DNA of 9,172 nt. Origin: Paraclostridium ghonii (GTDB lineage Bacteria > Bacillota > Clostridia > Peptostreptococcales > Peptostreptococcaceae). Position 1 is the first letter of the stretch, and every line of letters begins with the position of its first letter. Below the pieces are notes generated by a model, which had not been told where the DNA came from, did no database searches, and saw nothing but the letters and a program-made list of their open reading frames with translations. The stretch spans positions 1-9,172 of the forward strand of contig NZ_JAKEDR010000145.1 in the NCBI RefSeq assembly GCF_023653455.1, written 5' to 3'. The position numbers and the translations under genes were made by a program. Below, in pieces: positions 1-4,583 of this stretch.

Positions 1-36
1 ATAATACATATTAAAATATTAAAAAACTAATAAAGT

Positions 37-65
37 TTGATATTAAAGTCATATCCATGTATAAT
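37..65 (+). promoter_or_regulatory. Sigma-A-type promoter of the DegV gene
   Basis: TTGATA at 37-42 and TATAAT at 60-65 are separated by 17 bases, a near-consensus vegetative promoter. Transcription would begin near 72, leaving a leader of about 40 bases before the ATG at 112. No hairpin is evident in that leader. Confidence 0.75.
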
Positions 66-111
66 TATTTTAGAATCAAATTAAGTTACTTTTACAAAGG
101 GAGTTTATATA

Positions 112-954
112 ATGAGCAATATAAAAATACTATGTGATACAATGAATGATGTACCCGAGAATATAATGGAAGAATATGACATAGAGGTACTGCCAACAAC
201 TATAATATTTGAAGGAAAAGAATATCAAGCAGGAGTAGACATAGGTGAAGATGAATTCTACAAATTACTAAGAAGTACTGAAAGTATACCATCAACATCG
301 CAGATTACTTATGCTACATTTAAAGAAACTTTTGAAAAGTACATAAATGAAGGTAAAAAGGTTTTATATCTAGCGGGATCGTCTGCTGCATCTGGGACAT
401 ATCAATCATCTATTATAGCTAAAAATGATATAGAAGGAGATATTTATATATTTGATACATATGGACTTTCTATAGGTGGTGGAATCTTAATCGGTGAAGC
501 TGCTAAGATGGCAAATGAAGGACATGATATAGAATATATAATGGAAAAATTAGAATCACAAAAGGAAAATATAAATGTTTATTTCTCTGTTGATTCTCTA
601 GATTACCTACAAAAGGGTGGAAGAATATCAGGAACTAAAGCTGCAATAGGAACTTTACTTAATATAAAACCTATACTAAAAATTGAAGATGGTTTAGTTA
701 AGCAAAAGACTCAAGTAAGAGGTAGTAAAAAAATAATACCTTCATTAATTGAGCAACTTAAATTAGAAACAGGTGAAGATTTTTCTGGTAAAGACGTATA
801 TGTTGGATACGGTGATGATGTAAATGAGCATAAAAAATTTATGGAAAAAGTAAAAGAAGAATTAAATCCAAGAAATGTATATACTTTTAGAATAGGAGCT
901 TGTGTTTCATGTCACTCAGGTCCTAGTGTTTTAGGAATAGCATGTTTAAAATAA
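112..954 (+). CDS. DegV family protein (fatty-acid-binding, FakB-like)
   Basis: The 280-residue product has the usual length and motifs of the DegV family. Proteins of this family bind a fatty acid in the cytoplasm; the FakB members present it to the kinase FakA for phosphorylation and entry into phospholipid synthesis. Visible family motifs are PSTSQ (60-64), the Ser-rich SSAASGTYQ loop (90-98), YLQKGGRIS (165-173), the KPIL strand (186-189) and the C-terminal HSGP (268-271). By analogy with FakB, the Thr/Ser of PSTSQ, a Ser of the SGTYQ loop and His268 should bind the fatty-acid carboxylate. The start is set by AAAGGGAG at 96-103, eight bases before the ATG. It is a single-gene unit with its own promoter and terminator. 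No fakA is in the window. An oddity is CVSCH at 264-268, which adds two cysteines beside the conserved His. Family assignment is secure; ligand and partner are inferred. Confidence 0.95.
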   Translation: MSNIKILCDTMNDVPENIMEEYDIEVLPTTIIFEGKEYQAGVDIGEDEFYKLLRSTESIPSTSQITYATFKETFEKYINEGKKVLYLAGSSAASGTYQSSIIAKNDIEGDIYIFDTYGLSIGGGILIGEAAKMANEGHDIEYIMEKLESQKENINVYFSVDSLDYLQKGGRISGTKAAIGTLLNIKPILKIEDGLVKQKTQVRGSKKIIPSLIEQLKLETGEDFSGKDVYVGYGDDVNEHKKFMEKVKEELNPRNVYTFRIGACVSCHSGPSVLGIACLK

Positions 955-979
955 GGAATCATAACATTATTATAATAAT

Positions 980-1015
980 AAGAAAAAGTTCTCTAAGTTT
1001 AGAGGACTTTTTCTT
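980..1015. terminator. Bidirectional intrinsic terminator between convergent genes
   Basis: AAGAAAAAGTTCTCT pairs with AGAGGACTTTTTCTT (one G-T pair) around a six-base loop. The arms are A-rich on the left and T-rich on the right, so both strands end the stem in a U-rich tract. It lies just after the DegV stop at 954 and just before the stop of the minus-strand gene at 1017, and can serve both. Confidence 0.9.
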
Positions 1016-1016
1016 G

Positions 1017-1292
1017 TTATCTACAATTTTTTTGAATATAATTTAGTGAACTTTTCATATCACTAAAAGTATTTTTAGGAATCATTAAACGTTCAATTCC
1101 ATTATAAAAACCATAAACGTCAAAAATTTTATCTATTTTTACTTGAATTATATCATCAATAATATCTATATAAATACATTTAGAATACTTACTAAAAGAT
1201 TTAAATATGAGTAATTTATTACTACTTAATTGAATCATATTAAAACCATTGAGATATAAATTATTATCTAAAAAATTTATATATTCTTCCAT
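1017..1292 (-). CDS. Hypothetical protein, 91 aa
   Basis: I do not recognise this protein. It begins MEEYINFLDNNLYLNG and alternates hydrophobic and charged stretches, with an Ile/Asp-rich centre (about residues 45-57: IYIDIIDDIIQVK pattern) that looks like beta strands. It has no signal peptide, no membrane span and one or two isolated cysteines, so a small soluble cytoplasmic protein is likely. The frame is open up to position 1322, but I place the start at 1292 because GGAGGT (1304-1299 on the minus strand) sits six bases before that ATG and nothing comparable precedes the upstream one. It converges on the DegV gene and shares its terminator. Its upstream side faces the zinc-ribbon operon. 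Function unknown; the good ribosome binding site and terminator argue that it is a real gene. Confidence 0.7.
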   Translation of the reverse strand: MEEYINFLDNNLYLNGFNMIQLSSNKLLIFKSFSKYSKCIYIDIIDDIIQVKIDKIFDVYGFYNGIERLMIPKNTFSDMKSSLNYIQKNCR

Positions 1293-1298
1293 AGAATT

Positions 1299-1304
1299 AC
1301 CTCC
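1299..1304 (-). promoter_or_regulatory. Ribosome binding site deciding the start at 1292
   Basis: The minus strand reads GGAGGT here, six bases before the ATG at 1292-1290. It favours a 91-residue product over the 101-residue one begun at 1322. Confidence 0.8.
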
Positions 1305-1387
1305 AATTGTAAGTATTAACAATCTTTTTTATTTTTATAACTATTGACAAAAAAAATAAGACATAAAAATAAAACTTGTAATTAAGC

Positions 1388-1428
1388 CTACTACTTTATA
1401 TACTGATTATAAAATAGTAGTATTTTTC
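1388..1428 (+). terminator. AT-rich dyad hairpin with T tract (terminator or attenuator-like)
   Basis: CTACTA-c-TTTATA at 1388-1400 pairs with TATAAA-a-TAGTAG at 1408-1420 around a seven-base loop, with a single C/A mismatch. TATTTTT follows directly at 1421-1427. In form it is an intrinsic terminator on the plus strand, but no plus-strand gene lies before it: the neighbour on the left is transcribed leftwards. It may therefore be a leader attenuator for the gene at 1501, the end of a short untranslated transcript, or an operator dyad. I found no convincing promoter upstream; TTGACA occurs at 1344-1349 without a good -10. Confidence 0.45.
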
Positions 1429-1485
1429 GAAGAATATAATATATTAATAATAAATATAATATAGATGTTGTAAAGTTTAATATAT

Positions 1486-1494
1486 AGGGAGTGA
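1486..1494 (+). promoter_or_regulatory. Ribosome binding site for a TTG start
   Basis: AGGGAGTGA resembles the AGGAGGTGA anti-16S complement and ends six bases before TTG at 1501. No ATG lies near it in this frame, so TTG is the likely initiator. Confidence 0.75.
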
Positions 1495-1500
1495 TTATTA

Positions 1501-2124
1501 TTGTATTGTAAAAATTGTGGAAATGAATTAAAAGAAAATTCAAGTGTATGTGAAGATTGTGGCGTTTCTGTAGGAGAAGGAAATAGCTTTTGCAAATTTT
1601 GCGGAAGTAAAACCAATGAATGCGCAAAGTTTTGTATAAGTTGTGGAAATGAATTAAACAAACCGTATATACCTAAAAGTAGCTATAGCAATGAAAAAAA
1701 AGTTTATTGTAGAAACTGTGGAAATGAAATGAATCCTGAATCAGCAGTGTGCATTAAGTGTGGAGTAAAAAGAGGTGGAGGCAATTTATATTGTAATTCA
1801 TGTGGTAAAGAAACTAATGAAAATGCAGATATATGTGTCAACTGTGGGGTAGAACTTAAAAGAAGATTCTCACTATATACTAAAAAAGGAGAAAAGAGTA
1901 AGTTAATAGCTGTAATTTTATGTATACTATTTGGAACTTTAGGAATACATAGATTTTATGTAGAGGATAATAGAGAAGGATTTATATTATTAGCTTTAAC
2001 TTTAGGTGGAATATTAACATGTGGAATAACTACTATAATTAGTGCTATTTGGGTAATTGTAGATTTAATATTTATAATATTAGATAAGATAACTGATGAA
2101 AATGGCGAACCACTTAAATGGTAG
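1501..2124 (+). CDS. Zinc-ribbon (x4) and TM2 domain membrane protein
   Basis: The 207-residue product has two halves. Residues 3-115 contain eight CxxC pairs, forming four zinc ribbons with cysteines at 3/6/17/20, 31/34/45/48, 70/73/84/87 and 98/101/112/115. Residues about 133-207 form a TM2 domain: a basic KKGEKSK stretch, a first membrane span (about 135-154) ending in the typical GIHRFY motif (148-153), and a longer hydrophobic stretch (about 161-194) with TM2-like W-x-x-x-D (184-188). The ribbons are probably cytoplasmic and each binds one zinc. No enzymatic residues are seen; TM2 proteins have no settled bacterial function. Initiation is at TTG, supported by the ribosome binding site at 1486-1494. 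The last 29 bases overlap the next gene, which implies translational coupling. The second pair of ribbons repeats the first at an offset of 67 residues, evidence of internal duplication. Confidence 0.88.
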   Translation: MYCKNCGNELKENSSVCEDCGVSVGEGNSFCKFCGSKTNECAKFCISCGNELNKPYIPKSSYSNEKKVYCRNCGNEMNPESAVCIKCGVKRGGGNLYCNSCGKETNENADICVNCGVELKRRFSLYTKKGEKSKLIAVILCILFGTLGIHRFYVEDNREGFILLALTLGGILTCGITTIISAIWVIVDLIFIILDKITDENGEPLKW

Positions 2125-2407
2125 AAGAATTAGAATTATAGTTTATGTTTTTTCTATTATAACAATATATCTAATTCCTATTAGTTATATAGAAAGCAGA
2201 AGTTTTTGCTTGTGGTATAACTTATTTGGAGTAAAATGTTTTGGATGTGGAATGACTAGAGCTTTTTTTAACTTTTCAAGGTTAAATATAGAAAAAGCGC
2301 TTAACTATAATCCTATGATCGTTTTAATTATTATACCCATATATATGATTATAAAAGATATAATAAATATATTTATATTGGAGCTTAGAAAATTTAAGAA
2401 GAGTTAA
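2096..2407 (+). CDS. DUF2752 domain membrane protein
   Basis: This small protein of about 103 residues matches the DUF2752 pattern: a first membrane span (about 12-32), then Cys38, the signature CFGCGMTRAF (48-57), an NP pair (72-73) and a second span (about 74-93), ending in a basic tail. The CxGCGxTRA signature is the hallmark of the family, whose role is not known. The start is uncertain: ATG at 2096 or 2102, both inside the end of the preceding zinc-ribbon/TM2 gene and neither with a strong ribosome binding site, so translation probably depends on ribosomes ending the upstream gene. Both proteins are small, cysteine-bearing and membrane-bound, and their overlap suggests that they act together. 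A terminator begins inside the stop codon. Confidence 0.85.
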   Translation: MKMANHLNGRRIRIIVYVFSIITIYLIPISYIESRSFCLWYNLFGVKCFGCGMTRAFFNFSRLNIEKALNYNPMIVLIIIPIYMIIKDIINIFILELRKFKKS

Positions 2408-2438
2408 AAGCATATGGTTAATAACTATATGCTTTTTT
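2406..2438 (+). terminator. Intrinsic terminator of the TM2/DUF2752 operon
   Basis: AAAAGCATAT (2406-2415) pairs with ATATGCTTTT (2427-2436). The stem extends inward through a G-T pair and GTT/AAC to a small AAT loop, and a run of T follows to 2438. It starts within the stop codon of the DUF2752 gene. Confidence 0.9.
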
Positions 2439-2439
2439 A

Positions 2440-2467
2440 TTGTCAAATTGTAATCTTATGTTACAAT
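2440..2467 (+). promoter_or_regulatory. Promoter of the lipoprotein MBL gene
   Basis: TTGTCA at 2440-2445 and TACAAT at 2462-2467 are 16 bases apart, immediately after the preceding terminator. Transcription would start near 2474, which places an ATG at 2476 at the very 5' end of the message and supports the internal start at 2503. Confidence 0.75.
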
Positions 2468-2493
2468 AGTGTACGATGAAAAATGCAGAAAAT

Positions 2494-2498
2494 GGAGG
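2494..2498 (+). promoter_or_regulatory. Ribosome binding site deciding the start at 2503
   Basis: GGAGG at 2494-2498 is four bases before ATG at 2503. It gives a classical lipoprotein signal peptide beginning MKKYKK and argues against the in-frame ATG at 2476. Confidence 0.8.
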
Positions 2499-2502
2499 AA
2501 GT

Positions 2503-3648
2503 ATGAAAAAATATAAAAAAATACGTAAAATCACAATTTCTATTATTATGTTTATTGCAATTTTATTTGTATCTGGATGCCAAAGTGAAGGCTTAGAAGA
2601 AGTTAGGAATGAAACGCAAGTAAAGTCATATGGATCAGCAAATAGTTCACAAGCTGAGTTACACTTTATAAATACAGGAAATAGTGATGCTATACTTATA
2701 AAACAAGGTGATAAGGCTGCACTTATAGATGGTGGGGATAACGATGACGAAGAAACTGTTGTAAATTATTTAACAAAAGTTGGAGTAAAAGAACTTGAGT
2801 ATGTATTTGCAACTCATCCTCATGCAGACCACATAGGAGGGCTTGATGCAGTTATAAATTCAATATCAGTAAAAAATGTATATGTGAGTAATGGAGATGC
2901 AAATACAAAGACATATTCAGATTTTATAGAAGCTATGTCAAATAAAGGATTATACCCTAGCGTACCTTTATTAAACAGTGAGTTTAAATTAGGAACATCA
3001 AAGTTTAAAGTTTTATCAGTTGCAAATACTGACGATCCTAATAATAACTCTATAGTTCTTGAATACATAAATGGAAATGACAAAGTATTATTAATGGGAG
3101 ATGCAGAAGCTGAAATAGAATCAAAAATTAATACAGGAGATGTAGACTTATTAAAAGTCGGTCACCATGGATCCCATAGTAGTACATCTAAAGCATTTTT
3201 AGATAAAGTTACACCAGAATATGCAATTATAATGGTTGGTAAAGACAATAAATATGGACATCCACATAAAGAAACTATGGAAATGCTTAAACAAGAAGAT
3301 ATAGAAGTACATAGAAGTGATGAGTGTGGAGACATAGTAGCAATATCCACGGGAGATGGATTAAAATTGGATTGCAAAAAGGGTAGTTATAAAAGTGGAA
3401 ATGAAAAAAACTACATAAATAACCAAAAAACGAATATTTATAATGACCATGAATTAAAAAATGATAACCCAGGAAATATAAATAAAAAAGAAGATGCTAA
3501 AATTGAAAAAGAAATAGTATATTGGACACCGAATGGGAAGTCCTATCATACAACTAGCAAATGTCCAACACTGAGCAAAAGTAAAAAAATACTTTCAGGA
3601 ACAAAAGAGGAATCGGGTAAATTTGACCCATGTGATGCTTGTCACTAA
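2503..3648 (+). CDS. Lipoprotein with ComEC-type metallo-beta-lactamase domain
   Basis: The 381-residue product starts with a lipoprotein signal: basic KKYKKIRK, a hydrophobic stretch (10-24) and lipobox VSGC with Cys26. It should be anchored on the outer face of the membrane. Residues about 52-290 are a metallo-beta-lactamase fold like the C-terminal domain of ComEC: LIDGGD (74-79), metal-binding THPHADHIGG (104-113), MGDAE (198-202), KVGHHGSHSS (218-227) and YGHPH (251-255). The metal ligands of the family are present, so it is probably an active hydrolase. ComEC domains of this type are implicated in DNA strand degradation; the substrate here is inferred at best. A polar Asn/Lys-rich linker (about 296-336) leads to a terminal motif with YH (348-349), C354, L357 and CDACH (377-381), a small Cys/His motif often found at the end of secreted clostridial proteins. 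The ComEC membrane channel is absent. No clear terminator follows. Confidence 0.9.
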   Translation: MKKYKKIRKITISIIMFIAILFVSGCQSEGLEEVRNETQVKSYGSANSSQAELHFINTGNSDAILIKQGDKAALIDGGDNDDEETVVNYLTKVGVKELEYVFATHPHADHIGGLDAVINSISVKNVYVSNGDANTKTYSDFIEAMSNKGLYPSVPLLNSEFKLGTSKFKVLSVANTDDPNNNSIVLEYINGNDKVLLMGDAEAEIESKINTGDVDLLKVGHHGSHSSTSKAFLDKVTPEYAIIMVGKDNKYGHPHKETMEMLKQEDIEVHRSDECGDIVAISTGDGLKLDCKKGSYKSGNEKNYINNQKTNIYNDHELKNDNPGNINKKEDAKIEKEIVYWTPNGKSYHTTSKCPTLSKSKKILSGTKEESGKFDPCDACH

Positions 3649-3668
3649 TAAATTTATATCAAAATTAA

Positions 3669-3697
3669 TTGAAGTATTTACTCATTACTGATATATT
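3669..3697 (+). promoter_or_regulatory. Candidate promoter of the 91-aa acidic protein
   Basis: TTGAAG at 3669-3674 and TATATT at 3692-3697 have a 17-base spacer. The region is so AT-rich that other -10 choices exist, for example TATACT near 3727. I see no terminator between this site and the preceding stop at 3648. Confidence 0.4.
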
Positions 3698-3759
3698 ATA
3701 ATAATGTAAAAAATAAATAAAAATTTATACTATACAAGTAGACGTAAGTTTTTGGCATC

Positions 3760-3765
3760 AGGAGG
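3760..3765 (+). promoter_or_regulatory. Ribosome binding site deciding the start at 3770
   Basis: AGGAGG ends four bases before ATG at 3770. A TTG at 3752 in the same frame has no comparable site before it and would place this AGGAGG inside the coding region. Confidence 0.75.
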
Positions 3766-3769
3766 AAAC

Positions 3770-4045
3770 ATGATAGATATAGGAGAATTAAAGTTTGAAT
3801 TTAGACAACAAGGAGAATCTCATGAAGTTGATTTTATAGGGCTTTGCCATATAACAGAAGACCTTTTATGGTTTTGTGAGGAGACAAACACTATAGTTTT
3901 TGGATTTGAAGATGACAGTGAATATAGAATTGATATTAATGAAGATACAGAATATGAAGATATACAAGACTTTTTTGACAACATAGCAGAAGATCAATGT
4001 ATATCAGATAGTATAAATATAAAGTTATTAAATTATAAAAATTAA
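3770..4045 (+). CDS. Hypothetical acidic protein, 91 aa
   Basis: I do not recognise this protein. It starts MIDIGELKFEFRQQ and is very rich in Asp and Glu, especially in residues about 50-75 (FGFEDDSEYRIDINEDTEYEDIQDFF-like stretch), with few basic residues, so a strongly acidic protein is expected. There is no signal peptide or membrane span; the two cysteines at about 26 and 36 flank a Trp-containing stretch (ITEDLLWF). The pattern suggests a small soluble beta-rich fold. The start follows AGGAGG at 3760-3765. No terminator separates it from the cold-shock gene 127 bases downstream, so its transcript may run into that gene, though the cold-shock gene has its own promoter. Function unknown. 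Confidence 0.7.
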   Translation: MIDIGELKFEFRQQGESHEVDFIGLCHITEDLLWFCEETNTIVFGFEDDSEYRIDINEDTEYEDIQDFFDNIAEDQCISDSINIKLLNYKN

Positions 4046-4063
4046 AAAAATTTAAAAAAAGTG

Positions 4064-4091
4064 TATACATTTATGAAATTAATGGTATAAT
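4064..4091 (+). promoter_or_regulatory. Extended -10 promoter of the cold-shock gene
   Basis: TATAAT at 4086-4091 is preceded by TGG (4083-4085), forming an extended -10. TATACA at 4064-4069 is a moderate -35 with a 16-base spacer. Transcription would start near 4098, giving a leader of about 75 bases. Confidence 0.7.
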
Positions 4092-4130
4092 AAATAATAC
4101 AGTGATTAAAGAATTACTGATATTAAATAA

Positions 4131-4148
4131 ATGAAGTTAGAACTTCAT
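4131..4148 (+). other. Hairpin in the cold-shock gene leader
   Basis: ATGAAGT (4131-4137) and ACTTCAT (4142-4148) form a perfect seven-base stem with a four-base loop, ten bases upstream of the ribosome binding site (about 4158-4164). Structured leaders that change with temperature are known for cspA-type genes of other bacteria; whether this one does so is inference. Confidence 0.45.
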
Positions 4149-4172
4149 GTAGGTATTTAGGAGAACATTTCA

Positions 4173-4373
4173 ATGACTAATGGAATAGTAAAATGGTTTA
4201 ACGGTGAAAAAGGATTTGGATTTATATCTGTAGAAGGTGGAGATGATGTATTCGCTCATTTCTCAGCTATACAAAAGGATGGATTCAAAACTTTAGAAGA
4301 AGGTCAAAAAGTAAGCTTTAATATAGTTGAAGGTGCTAGAGGTCCTCAAGCAGAAAACATAACTATATTATAA
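4173..4373 (+). CDS. Cold-shock protein, CspA family
   Basis: The 66-residue product is a single complete cold-shock domain of standard length. It binds single-stranded RNA and DNA and acts as an RNA chaperone in the cytoplasm. The RNA-binding motifs are plain: RNP1-like KGFGFIS (13-19) and RNP2-like VFAHFSAI (26-33), after the usual [10 protein letters not shown] beginning. TAGGAGA at 4158-4164 lies eight bases before the ATG. The gene has its own extended -10 promoter, a leader of about 75 bases containing a hairpin, and a strong terminator, so it is likely a monocistronic, highly expressed unit. Clostridia commonly carry several paralogues, so I cannot say whether this one is cold-induced or constitutive. 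Confidence 0.97.
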   Translation: MTNGIVKWFNGEKGFGFISVEGGDDVFAHFSAIQKDGFKTLEEGQKVSFNIVEGARGPQAENITIL

Positions 4374-4391
4374 TTATAGATTGTCTGAAGT

Positions 4392-4422
4392 AAGATCCTC
4401 TCATATGAGAGGATCTTTTTTT
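4392..4422 (+). terminator. Intrinsic terminator of the cold-shock gene
   Basis: AAGATCCTCTCAT (4392-4404) and ATGAGAGGATCTT (4405-4417) are perfectly complementary, forming a GC-containing stem closed by a short loop in CATATG, and are followed by T to 4422. It is the most perfect small terminator in the window. Confidence 0.95.
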
Positions 4423-4482
4423 ACGTAAAGAATTAAAATAGTTTAAGAAAATTTGCAATCTTAAAAAAAAATTTTGCAAAAC

Positions 4483-4513
4483 TTAACAAATATATAACAA
4501 TTTGGTATATAAT
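4483..4513 (+). promoter_or_regulatory. Promoter of the antiporter-family permease
   Basis: TTAACA at 4483-4488 and the TATATAAT block at 4506-4513 form a sigma-A-like promoter; with TATATA at 4506-4511 the spacer is 17. TGG directly precedes it (4503-4505). Transcription would begin near 4518-4520. Confidence 0.6.
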
Positions 4514-4525
4514 TATTATAAGAAT

Positions 4526-4540
4526 TAATTTCTGAAAATT
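4526..4540 (+). promoter_or_regulatory. Putative CodY box
   Basis: TAATTTCTGAAAATT matches the CodY consensus AATTTTCWGAAAATT at 13 of 15 positions, with mismatches only at positions 1 and 3. It lies just downstream of the predicted transcription start, where binding would block transcription. CodY represses nutrient uptake and catabolic genes in Firmicutes when branched-chain amino acids and GTP are plentiful. AT-rich DNA yields weak matches by chance, but the intact CTGAAAATT half is less likely to be accidental. Direct regulation is inferred. Confidence 0.5.
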
Positions 4541-4583
4541 GAAAATATAAAAAAGTTTTTAAATTAATAAAGGGGGACTTTAT

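Noticed and set aside
900..930. CxxCH in the DegV protein as a c-type haem site
   Set aside because: The protein has no signal peptide or membrane span and belongs to a cytoplasmic fatty-acid-binding family, so haem attachment is not expected.
1344..1372. TTGACA at 1344-1349 as a promoter for the zinc-ribbon operon
   Set aside because: No acceptable -10 lies at 16-18 bases; the best candidate (AAATAA) matches poorly.
1391..1661. Open frames on the minus strand opposite the zinc-ribbon gene
   Set aside because: They overlap a well-supported gene, have no good ribosome binding site, and are low-complexity translations of AT-rich antisense sequence.
2476..2502. Upstream ATG at 2476 as the start of the lipoprotein
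   Set aside because: It coincides with the predicted transcription start, has no ribosome binding site, and would put extra residues before the basic start of the signal peptide.
2820..3377. Minus-strand open frames opposite the metallo-beta-lactamase gene
   Set aside because: They are antisense shadows: no ribosome binding site, no recognisable domain, and they lie within a conserved coding region on the other strand.
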